The translations under genes and the position numbers were made by a program. Shown piece after piece: positions 1 through 9,000 of a stretch of DNA of 64,000 nucleotides (positions are counted from its first letter, which is position 1; the number at the start of each line of letters is the position of its first letter). Source of the stretch: DASUNP01 sp963728545 (GTDB lineage: Bacteria > Acidobacteriota > Blastocatellia > UBA7656); NCBI GenBank assembly GCA_963728545.1, contig CAVSKO010000003.1, positions 1,612,001 through 1,676,000 on the forward strand. The letters run 5' to 3'. The notes beneath the pieces were generated by a model that did not search any database, was not told where the DNA came from, and saw nothing but the letters and a program-made list of their open reading frames with translations.

Positions 1-1055
1 GTGTCGAACATCGCCTCGCCTACCTCCATCTCGCTCCACTGGCTCACCTCCATCAGCCCGCTGTATTCATACTCCCTCTGCTCGGCCTGCTCCTCCTGCA
101 CTCGCCTCATCATCTCTCTCACTTCCTCCTCTTCGTTCACCCTCACCCTCACCGGCAGCGTGTTTATCATCAGCCCCACCATCCTCTCGACTCCTGCCAT
201 CTCCGCCGGCCTGCCTGACACCACCGCCCCGAAGACCACCTCCCGCTGCCCGCTGTACCGGCTCATTATTATCGCCCACACACACTGCAGCATTGTGTTG
301 AGCGTCACCTTCTGCTTCCTCGCCTCCCTGCTCAGCCCCTGGCTCACCTCCTTGCTGACTGCCCATCTCACCTCTCCACATCCCTTATCCTCTCCCTTAT
401 CGCTGTGCCTCGCCTTCTCGCCCACCAACGCTGTGGCTCGCTTGACACCCTTTAGCGTTCGCCTCCAGTACTGCTCGGCCTTCGATTGGTCCTGCTTGCC
501 TAGCCACGCCATGTAGTCTCGGTATGGGCGCACGGGCTCCAGCCGCACCTGCCGGCCCGCGCGGTAGCCCTCGTAAAGCGTGAAGACCTCGTCGAGCACA
601 ACGGCGTTAGACCACCCGTCGAGCAGCAGGTGGTGATGGCTCCAGATCAGGTGGTGGGCGTCGTCGGCAAGCGCCACCAAGGTGACGCGCAGCAGCGGGG
701 CGTGGTCGAGTCGAAAGCCCTCCTGGCGATCCTGTTGGAGGAGAGAATCCAGACAGGGGCGGCGATCAGGGGCGGGAAGCGAGGTCCAGTCCAGCAGCCG
801 GAGGTCGAACTCGACCTGGGCACGCACGACCTGGAGGGGCTCATCGAGATCTTCCCAGAGGAAGGCAGTGCGCAGTGCGGGATGGCGGTCGAGGACTTGC
901 TGCCAGCAGCGGGCGAAGGCATCGAGGTCGAGATGGCCAGTGAGCGAGAGGCAGCTCTGCTCGAAGTAAAGGCCGGAGTGAGGCGAGGAGATTGAGTGGA
1001 ACAGCAGCCCCTTCTGCAACGCCGTCAGCGGATAGATATCTTCAACATTCTTCAT
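1..1055 (-). CDS. NRPS, N-terminal condensation domain (gene runs off left edge)
   Basis: The ATG at 1055 follows a GAAAGGAA ribosome site and the frame stays open to base 1 (about 351 codons). The protein begins at once with a condensation domain: a VEDIYPLTALQKGLLFHS-type C1 motif, then HHHLLLDGW (the HHxxxDG active site) near residue 145. The first motif resembles D-L condensation domains, which accept a peptide ending in a D-residue. That fits the preceding gene, which ends in an epimerization domain and stops 94 bases upstream. The domain should join the upstream D-residue to an amino acid chosen by an adenylation domain beyond the window. Towards the left edge the coding strand becomes very purine-rich (GAG, AGG, GTG codons), like other patches in this region. 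The partner domains and the product are not visible. Confidence 0.9.
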   Translation of the reverse strand, partial: MKNVEDIYPLTALQKGLLFHSISSPHSGLYFEQSCLSLTGHLDLDAFARCWQQVLDRHPALRTAFLWEDLDEPLQVVRAQVEFDLRLLDWTSLPAPDRRPCLDSLLQQDRQEGFRLDHAPLLRVTLVALADDAHHLIWSHHHLLLDGWSNAVVLDEVFTLYEGYRAGRQVRLEPVRPYRDYMAWLGKQDQSKAEQYWRRTLKGVKRATALVGEKARHSDKGEDKGCGEVRWAVSKEVSQGLSREARKQKVTLNTMLQCVWAIIMSRYSGQREVVFGAVVSGRPAEMAGVERMVGLMINTLPVRVRVNEEEEVREMMRRVQEEQAEQREYEYSGLMEVSQWSEMEVGEAMFD

Positions 1056-1149
1056 GGCTTAAAGAATTCCTTTCAGGAACGTTTTATGATCGGTAGGAAT
1101 TTGCGGGCAGAGAATGGGTTTGGCTTACTATTCTTTTGAACCAATCTTA

Positions 1150-4100
1150 TTAATCATCAATGCTATTAATCATCTTAGCTATCTTTATCATTTTCTCATT
1201 ATCTAATCTGACGAGGGGGAAATCGGCTGGGGAGAACTCCTCTCCCTTTGCTCGACTGCTTCTCTCTACCATCTCCTCCATCGCCTCTCCTATTCCCTTC
1301 TTTATCTCCCTTATGCTCTCTCGCTCGTACTTCCCTCCGCTGTACCCTATCTCCACCTTCACCTTCCCTCCTTCCACATACCCCGTCACCTCCAGCTTAT
1401 ACCTCCTCTTCCCTTCTCCTCTGCTCCTGCCTCCTCCTCCTCTCACTTTCATTCCTCCTTCCTCTCCTACCACCTCCTCGACTCTCCCAAGATAGTTGTA
1501 GATTATCTCCCCCTCTCCCATCTCCCTTATCCTCTCGCTCACCTCCTCATCTCCTCTCATATACCTCAATAGCCCGTACCCTATCCCTCCTTTCTCCATC
1601 CCCCTCACCTCCTCCTTCACTCTCCTCAACGTCTCCTCCACTTCTCTCCCTCTCTCCACTACTATAGGCGCTATCACCGTGAACCATCCCACCGTCCTGC
1701 TCACATCTATTTCTCCTACCTCCTCCCTTCCGTGTCCCTCTACTTCTATCTTCACCTTCCTCATTCCGCTCCACCTTCCCACTCCCTCTACCACTGCTCC
1801 CAACACTACCTCGTTCATCCTCACTCGATACGCTCGACTCACCTCCTTCATCAACCTCTCACTCACCTCCTCGCTCACCTCCACCTCCTCCACCTCGCTG
1901 CTCCTCTCCTCGTTCTCTCCTTCCCTGTCTACCCTCATCTCCTCTCTCACCCTCTTGCTCTCTCCTGTCCAGTACTCCACCTCTCTCAATACCTCATCGC
2001 TCTTTGCATACCTCTCCAACTCCTCCGCCCACTGCTTGTAGCTCCCACTTCGCTCTCCTATCCTCACCTCCTCTCCTCTCCTCGCCTGCTCGTACCCTCT
2101 CCTCAGGTCCTCCAGCACTATCGCCCAACTCACTACGTCTATCGCCAGGTGGTGTATCACTATCAGCACCCTGTCGCTCTCTCTTCCCCTCATCACCAGC
2201 ACCTTCATCATTCGCCCTTCGCTTATATCCAGCCCCTTGTGCGCTCGGTCCATCTCTCGCTCTTCCTCTTGTCCGCTCATCTCTCTTATGTCTACCTCCT
2301 CGACCACCTCCCTTCCTATCGGCCCCTCCTCATCCACCCTCTGACTCCCGCTGCTCCTCTGACGCCATCGCCCCCCTTCCTGCCGAAAACTGTGTCTGAG
2401 CGCCTCGTGGTGGCTAATCACACCCTCGACCGCTTCCTCTAGCGCTCGCCTATCTACTCGCTCCTGGCTCTCGAAGATCATCGCCTGGTTGAAGTGGTTG
2501 ACATCCTTTAGCCCTAGCTCGAAGAACCAGTGCTGTATCGGCGTCAGCGCCACCTCCCCTCCTTCGCTCTCCTCATCCCGGGCTGTCGCCGAGCAGACCG
2601 TCGCGACCCTCGCGAGTTCCGAGATGCTCTGGTGCTGGAACAGGTGCTTGGGGGCCAGCTTGAGCCCGGCCTGCCTGGCGCGAGCGACCACCTGTATGCC
2701 GAATATCGAGTCGCCTCCCAACTCGAAGAAGTTGTCGTCAACCCCGACCTGCTCGACTCGCAGCACCTCCTGCCAGATCCTCGCCAGCGTCCGTTCGACG
2801 GGCGTGACAGGCAGGTGGGATGAAGCGTCCGGTGTAGCGCGATGTTTATCAGCCGAAGGTAAGGCGCGCAAATCCACCTTCCCGTTTGTCGTAAGCGGCA
2901 TCTGCTCCATCTCGATAAACATCCCCGGCACCATATACTCCGGCAACTTCCTCCCCAGGTGCTCCCTCAACTCCTCCCGCCTCACCTCTCCTTCGCTCGT
3001 GTAGTAACACACCAGCCGCTTCTCTGCTTCTCGCTCTTGCCTTGCTACTACCACACAACTCCTCACCTGCTTGTGCTGACTCAGCACTGCCTCTATCTCC
3101 CCTAGCTCTATTCGATACCCTCTCACCTTTACCTGATTATCCGCCCTCCCTATGTACTCTACCTTTCCGTCTGACTGATACTTCCCAACGTCCCCTGTTC
3201 GATACATCCTCGCTCCTGCTCGCTCGCTGTACCGGTCCGGCACGTACCTCTCGGCCGTTTCCTCTGCCTGCTTCTGGTATCCTCTCCCTACTCCTGCTCC
3301 TCCTATGTATATCTCCCCTTCCACTCCTATACTCTCCACTCTCTTACTCTCACTCATCACGTACACCCTCGCATTGCTTATCGGCCTTCCTATCGCCACT
3401 CCTCCCTCTCCTTCCTCCTCTCCTACCTCGTTGACTATGCACCCGACCACCGTCTCGCTCGGCCCGTACTCGTTTATCACCCTCCCCTTGCTCTCGCTCT
3501 CCACTCCTCGCCACCTCTTTATCTGCTCGTAGCTCAGCGCCTCTCCTCCTATCACTATCACTTCCGCTGCTCGCTCCACCTTCTGCTCCCCTATCAGCCT
3601 CGTCACTGCCTCCACGTGCGCCGGCGTCATCTTCAGCAGCCAGTAGCCGCCCCCCTTCGTCAGCCTCTCGGCCAACTCCTCTATCCCTCCCTGCTCGCTT
3701 ACCATCTCCACCCTCTCGCCCTTCACCAGCGGCAGCAGCAGGCTTGTCACCGTCAGATCAAACCCTACCGGCGTATGCACCAGCGTTCCTCTTCCTCCTT
3801 CGCTCTGGTATGCTCGCCCGGCCCAGATCAGGTAGTTGACCAGCCCCCGCTGCTCGATCATCACCCCCTTGGGCTTGCCCGTTGAGCCCGACGTGTATAT
3901 CACATATGCCAGGTTCGCTTCATCCACTTCCACTCCCATCTCCCTACAACTCATTGCCTCTATCTGCTCCCTACACTCGTCCACCTTGATCACCTCCACA
4001 CCCCTCCCCTCAAACTTCTCCTCGTACTTCCTCTGCGTCACCACCACCTCCGCCTCCGCCTCCTCCCTCATGTAGGTTAGCCTCTCCTGCGGATAGCCTG

Positions 4101-5415
4101 GCTCCATCGGCACGTAGGCTCCTCCTGCCTTTAGCACTCCCATCACCGCCACGACCATCTCTATGCTCCTGTCCACACATATCCCTACCTTGCTCTCCAC
4201 TCCCACTCCCTTGCTTCTCAGGTATCTCCCTAGCCGGTTCGCCCTCCTGTTCAACTCTCCATAGCTCACGAATGAATCCTCAAAAACCAAAGCGATATTG
4301 TCAGGTGAGGATTTCACCTGCTCCTCAAACAGATCAATAAAACACATGCCTTTAGGATAAGGAGCATCGGTATCGTTGAGTTCAACAAGCAACAGGTGTC
4401 GTTCGGCTGGGCTGAGCATTTCGATCTGACTGATCTGGTTCCCGGTATGAGATGTGGCCCCCTCCAGCAGTTCTTGGAATTGTTCAGTTAAGCGTTGGAT
4501 GTCTGATCTTAAAAAGAGATTGGAGTCATAAGAGAATTCAACCGTCAATGAATCGTGTATACGGCGAACCGAGAGTTTTAACTTGAATCGGTCGTGACAG
4601 GTGTACTGATCCACTATCGTAAATGATATTCCATTCGCGTGATGGCTCGCGGGCTGTTCCCAATAATCAAATAATGCCGAGTGGAATGGAGGGTACGAGA
4701 AACCTGCGCCCGGTCCGATCATCTCTTCCCAGCTAAAACATTCTTGCCATTTCCAGGCATCGAGTATTGTCTCGTTGACTTTGGTGAGAACTTCACTGAA
4801 TTTCAAATGATGCTCAAGGTGGGAATGGATTGGTAGATAGCTCGCGAATAATCCCGGCAAGTTTTTCAACTCTTCATATCCGCGATCATTCAACACAACT
4901 CCTATCGTGTTGTCAGACATCAAGGTCATGCGCCATAACAGGATTTGCCAACAAGCCAATAGGAAAGCAAAGACTGTTGAGTTATGGCTTTGAGCTGAGG
5001 CGTTGATCTTAGCCTCTATTCCGGGATCAATTCTTCGCGAGTAACTATGCGGCTCGAATCGCATATTGCCGGACTGCCGCAATTCGAATGGCAGTCTGAA
5101 CTGAAGAGGGTCGGATATTTTGTGGCTGCTCCAGAACCGCTTGCCTGTCCTTGAATTCTCCGATTCGAGCATCTCATTGAGCAACTTCGCCACGTCAACA
5201 TACTGTAATGGCTGATCAGTGATTTCTTGCCCTCTTGAGCACGCCAGATAACAGGAAGCAATCTCTTGCGCAAGGTTGTTAAGCCCTGCCGCATCCATAC
5301 ACAAAGCGGGCAGGTCAAAGATCAGCACATTTCCGGATGGGGATAGTTTAATGATACCGGTGGTAAACGATCTGTCGTTATCCACGGCGCTAATGCCGCC
5401 CTGTCTGATCAACAC
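1150..5415 (-). CDS. NRPS module: rest of C - A (Asn) - T - E
   Basis: This is the main part of an NRPS gene whose first 103 codons lie at 5449-5730, cut off by an in-frame TGA. From its GTG the order is: rest of a condensation domain (about residues 1-330), adenylation (about 340-840; YTSGSTGKPKG near 510), carrier domain (GGDS near 900) and epimerization (HHLAIDVVSW near 1090). Reading the ten pocket residues against GrsA gives D-L-T-K-V-G-E-V-G-K, an asparagine code. The T domain has the LGGDS form usual before E domains. The C domain lacks the catalytic HH: the active-site region reads LPALCMDAAG. The expected product is D-Asn. The T-E part (1516-2944) nearly repeats 11012-12440, and the A core (3093-4269) nearly repeats 22237-23413. 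The C-terminal third is extremely rich in Glu, Arg and Gly. Confidence 0.92.
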   Translation of the reverse strand: MLIRQGGISAVDNDRSFTTGIIKLSPSGNVLIFDLPALCMDAAGLNNLAQEIASCYLACSRGQEITDQPLQYVDVAKLLNEMLESENSRTGKRFWSSHKISDPLQFRLPFELRQSGNMRFEPHSYSRRIDPGIEAKINASAQSHNSTVFAFLLACWQILLWRMTLMSDNTIGVVLNDRGYEELKNLPGLFASYLPIHSHLEHHLKFSEVLTKVNETILDAWKWQECFSWEEMIGPGAGFSYPPFHSALFDYWEQPASHHANGISFTIVDQYTCHDRFKLKLSVRRIHDSLTVEFSYDSNLFLRSDIQRLTEQFQELLEGATSHTGNQISQIEMLSPAERHLLLVELNDTDAPYPKGMCFIDLFEEQVKSSPDNIALVFEDSFVSYGELNRRANRLGRYLRSKGVGVESKVGICVDRSIEMVVAVMGVLKAGGAYVPMEPGYPQERLTYMREEAEAEVVVTQRKYEEKFEGRGVEVIKVDECREQIEAMSCREMGVEVDEANLAYVIYTSGSTGKPKGVMIEQRGLVNYLIWAGRAYQSEGGRGTLVHTPVGFDLTVTSLLLPLVKGERVEMVSEQGGIEELAERLTKGGGYWLLKMTPAHVEAVTRLIGEQKVERAAEVIVIGGEALSYEQIKRWRGVESESKGRVINEYGPSETVVGCIVNEVGEEEGEGGVAIGRPISNARVYVMSESKRVESIGVEGEIYIGGAGVGRGYQKQAEETAERYVPDRYSERAGARMYRTGDVGKYQSDGKVEYIGRADNQVKVRGYRIELGEIEAVLSQHKQVRSCVVVARQEREAEKRLVCYYTSEGEVRREELREHLGRKLPEYMVPGMFIEMEQMPLTTNGKVDLRALPSADKHRATPDASSHLPVTPVERTLARIWQEVLRVEQVGVDDNFFELGGDSIFGIQVVARARQAGLKLAPKHLFQHQSISELARVATVCSATARDEESEGGEVALTPIQHWFFELGLKDVNHFNQAMIFESQERVDRRALEEAVEGVISHHEALRHSFRQEGGRWRQRSSGSQRVDEEGPIGREVVEEVDIREMSGQEEEREMDRAHKGLDISEGRMMKVLVMRGRESDRVLIVIHHLAIDVVSWAIVLEDLRRGYEQARRGEEVRIGERSGSYKQWAEELERYAKSDEVLREVEYWTGESKRVREEMRVDREGENEERSSEVEEVEVSEEVSERLMKEVSRAYRVRMNEVVLGAVVEGVGRWSGMRKVKIEVEGHGREEVGEIDVSRTVGWFTVIAPIVVERGREVEETLRRVKEEVRGMEKGGIGYGLLRYMRGDEEVSERIREMGEGEIIYNYLGRVEEVVGEEGGMKVRGGGGRSRGEGKRRYKLEVTGYVEGGKVKVEIGYSGGKYERESIREIKKGIGEAMEEMVERSSRAKGEEFSPADFPLVRLDNEKMIKIAKMINSIDD
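1516..2944. repeat. T-E domain block, copy 1 (matches 11012-12440)
   Basis: This is the partner of the block at 11012-12440 (offset 9,496). The plus strand is strongly pyrimidine-rich, so the coding strand is purine-loaded (GAG, GAA, AGG, GGA, GTG codons). Downstream of 1516 the two genes encode different C-termini. Confidence 0.88.
3093..4269. repeat. Asn adenylation core, copy 1 (matches 22237-23413)
   Basis: Partner of 22237-23413. The match ends sharply at the SYGEL motif near the A-domain N-terminus. Beyond it this gene has its own sequence (IALVFEDSFVSYGELN), while copy 2 keeps the shared VAVEMRGEQVSYGELN form. Confidence 0.85.
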
Positions 5416-5448
5416 TCCTATTCTGGCGGTCTGCTCCTCGCGTGTGTA

Positions 5449-5730
5449 TCAACTCAGATCTATCTCACAGTGGCTTAGTTCAGCGTCGTCGGTTATTACC
5501 TGAAGCGGAGAGTCCGCTTCGGCTGAGTCATGAATGGTTGTACGGAGTATCTCATGACGCTGAACGGTCTTTTCCAACGCAACCTTCAGTAAAGCCTTAT
5601 CCAGGCATCCTTCGATCTCAATTGCACACCGAGCGCGATAAGTTTTGCTTTGGTCGGCGTGCTGTAATTCCCATAGATGTTTTTGCTGTGCCGAAAGTGA
5701 AAATCCTTTAACTTGAGTCACCACTTTCAT
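5449..5730 (-). CDS. NRPS condensation domain, N-terminal piece ended by in-frame TGA
   Basis: This is the first part of the C-A-T-E gene below it. The frame runs through a single TGA (5451-5449) straight into the 1150-5415 frame, with 11 codons between the TGA and the next possible GTG start. I chose the ATG at 5730; a TTG at 5760 is also in frame but lies inside the terminal repeat of a MITE. Visible motifs are FSLSAQQKHLW and RHEILRTT, both standard in condensation domains. The text around the stop reads EIDLS-stop-YTREEQ. A CGA (Arg) codon there would give an ordinary domain, so the TGA looks like a C-to-T change or a sequencing error rather than a gene end. Confidence 0.75.
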   Translation of the reverse strand: MKVVTQVKGFSLSAQQKHLWELQHADQSKTYRARCAIEIEGCLDKALLKVALEKTVQRHEILRTTIHDSAEADSPLQVITDDAELSHCEIDLS

Positions 5731-5745
5731 CACTCCAGAAGGCTT

Positions 5746-5921
5746 TAGAGCGGTTTTCAATTGAATGTACGGGATAAGAGAGACATCTCACCGCCGCAGA
5801 CACAGAGAACACAGAGCGGGCGCAGAGCAGATGTTGGTTTTCTCTGCGCCCGCTCTGTGTTCTCTGTGTCTCTGCGGTGAATCTTCTTTCATTTCCTTAC
5901 ACTCATTTGAAATTCGCTTTA
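5746..5921. repeat. MITE copy 1 with TA target duplication
   Basis: A 176-bp element bounded by TA dinucleotides, with imperfect terminal inverted repeats of about 28 bp (left GAGCGGTTTTCAATTGAATG, right end the inverted relative). Its centre is a long palindrome built from CACCGC, CAGACACAGAGAACACAGAG and its complement ending GCGGTG. It sits between two NRPS genes, and its left end reaches to about 16 bases from the ATG of the downstream gene. The ends match the terminal repeats of the IS630 remnant at 50373-50852, which suggests an IS630-type transposase mobilised it. A second copy lies at 53212-53408. Confidence 0.8.
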
Positions 5922-6029
5922 GAATAGTTGTTTTGTTAATGCTGGCTAGAAAGGCCGTCTCGCAGGCTGTTGATTCCCACGAGGCTGAACAGAATCTTTG
6001 CAGCCATTGATGAGATGGCTTCTAATAAT

Positions 6030-9000
6030 TCAGCGCTTGGCAGCGCGCAACTTGTCGCGAAAATCGTCTTTGATCTGCATTGCCTGCCTGAACTCTCGAT
6101 TGCGATCCGCTTCAGCAAGCAGGCCCGTCAATGCGTCCAATTTGATGTTAGGCTCCTCGATAACGGCCCCCAAGACTCTCTCGAATTGCTCAAGAACTCT
6201 GGCTATCGTCGTGGGGTAGAAGAGGTCTTGCATGTACTCGATTGAAGAGATCAGCTCTTCGCCTGTATCAGTTATTTCGAGCAGCAGATCAAATTTCGCG
6301 GTCTCCAGGTAAGACTGAACATAGCTCAAGGTTAATCCGGGCAGCGTCAAAGCGCTCCTAGGAACATTCTGAGTCATGATGAGAATCTGAAACAGCGGTG
6401 TGCGACTCATATCACGCTTGACGCGCAACTCATCTATTAGTTTCTCTATTGGCAAATCCTGATGATCATATGCTCCCAACGCTACGTCGCGGGTCCGGCT
6501 CATCAATTCGCGGAAGCCGGGATTGCCCGACATTTGCGTGCGCAGCGGCAACTGGTTGACGAAGAAGCCGATCAGTCCTTCGACTTCGATACGATTACGG
6601 TTGGCAACGTTAGTGCCTATGACTATGTCATCCTGGCCTGTGAGGTAGTGTATGACTACATCGAAGGCTGCCAGCAAAAGCATGAATAAAGTCACACCTT
6701 CGCGCCGACTCAGGGCTTTGAGCATGCCGGATAATTCCTTCGACAGAGTCAGGGATTTCCTCGCCCCACAGTATGTTTGCGCCGTCGGGCGTGAGCAATC
6801 GGTCGGCAGTTGGGCCGCCGGGGGAGTCTCTGCCAGTTGTTTCTTCCAGTAGCTCAACTGTCGTTCAAGCACTTCTCCTTGCAGCCAGTTCCTCTGCCAG
6901 ACTGCGTAGTCTGCATATTGTGTCCGCAATTCCGGGAGCTGGGGGGAGTGACCATCGAGCAACGCAGGGTAGATTGTTGAAAGCTCACGGTTGAAAATGG
7001 CGACTGACCACCCATCACTTACAATGTGGTGCATTGTGATGAGCAGCACATGATCGTCGTCAGACAATTTAACCAGATGAAGTCTCAGCAATGGGCCTTG
7101 AACTAAATCAAAAGGCTTTAGCTGGTCCTCTATCATAAGCCGCTCAAGCTCCCCTTGGCCCTTTGCCTCAGACCATTTGCTGATGTCAATCACGGGCAGG
7201 CAAACTGGCTTGTGCGGATGTATTACCTGTGCTGGCTGCCCCTGCTCAACAGCAAACGTCGTGCGCAGGACTTCATGCCGTCTCACAATTTCGCTCAGTG
7301 CCTGGCCGAGCACAACGACGTTCAGGTCCCCCTTCAGGCGAATGGCCTGCGGGATATTAAAAGCGAAGATGTCCGGCTCTATCTGATGCAATAGCCAGAG
7401 CCGCTGCTGGGCAAATGAAAGAGGTAAGATCGAGTTGCGCGTTGCCGGCTCAATTTGAGGGGGCTGATGATCAGTACTGCCCTGCATCAATTCTTGTATG
7501 CGCCTGGCTATTCCTCTCACGGTCGGCGTCTCAAACAGGCTCCGCAGCTCTATATCTTTGCGTAAAGCTTTTCGCACCCGGGAGATTATTTGAGTGGCCA
7601 GAATCGAATGCCCCCCCAGTTTAAAGAAGTTATCATTGACGCCTACTTTACTAACCCGCAAGACTTCAGACCAGATGCCCGCTATTATTTCTTCTATTGC
7701 ATTGCAAGGTTGTTCATAAGGATCTTCGACCTCGTTGCTTATCTGCTCAGCCGAAGGTAAGGCGCGCAAATCCACCTTCCCGTTTGCCGTAAGCGGCATC
7801 TGCTCCATCTCGATAAACATCCCCGGCACCATATACTCCGGCAACTTCCTCCCCAGGTGCTCCCTCAATTCCTCTCTGCTTACCTCTCCTTCGCTCGTGT
7901 AGTAACACACCAGCCGCTTCCCTGCTCCCTCTTCCTCCCTCGCCATCACCACACTCTTCTTAACTCGCTCGTGCTGCTCGATGACTGCTTCTATCTCCCC
8001 CATCTCTATTCGATACCCTCTCAGCTTCACCTGATTATCCGCCCTTCCAAGGTACTGAAGCCTGCCGTCTGACAGGTACTTGGCAAGATCGCCTGTACGG
8101 TACATCCTCGCCCCCGCCTCTGCGCTGTACGGGTCCGGCAAGAACCTCTCGGCCGTCATTCCTGGTTGATTCAAATACCCTCTGACTACTGCGACTCCTC
8201 CTATATACAACTCTCCCGAGATTCCAATAGCCGCAGGGCGAAAACGCGAATCCAGCACATACACTCGATTGTTTGCGTTCGGACGTCCAATTGAAACAAC
8301 CTCTTCTTTCTCATCATGCTCGCAATCCCAATATGTTACATCTATTGATGCTTCAGTAGGCCCATACTGATTGTGGAAACCGGCCTTCAATAAGCTGGTT
8401 ATACGCCTTTGCAAGTTAAACGATAGCGCCTCCCCGCCGGAAAAAACTCGTCTTAAGCTCTTACATTTTTTCACATCCTCTTCATCTAGGAACGCTTCCA
8501 GCATCGAAGGTATAAAATGAACAATAGTGACTCCTCGATCTATTATCAGATCGATAAGATATCCACTGTCTCGCTGCCCTTCCGGGCGAGGCAATATGAC
8601 GCAGGCCCCATATGATAATGGCGCTAGAATTTCCCAGACCGAAAAGTCAAAGCTGAATGAAGCCAGTTGTAAAACCTTATCGGTTTCAATCAACGGGTAG
8701 GTTTCCTGCATCCAAATCTGCCTGTTGAATATTCCACGATGAGTGTTCATAACTCCTTTGGGCCTGCCTGTTGATCCAGACGTGTAGAGAATGAAAGCCA
8801 GGTTATCAGGCGTCACTTCGCTTTCGAAATTCTCATCGCTGCACCTGATTATCAGAGGCGAGTCTGCATCCAACAGTATAATCTCAATTGATTCTGCTCC
8901 TATGGTCTCAACTATTTCCCTCTGCGTCAGGAGAATCCCGATTTGACTGTCTTTGAGCATGTAGATTAGCCTCTCCTGCGGATAGCCTGGGTCCATCGGC

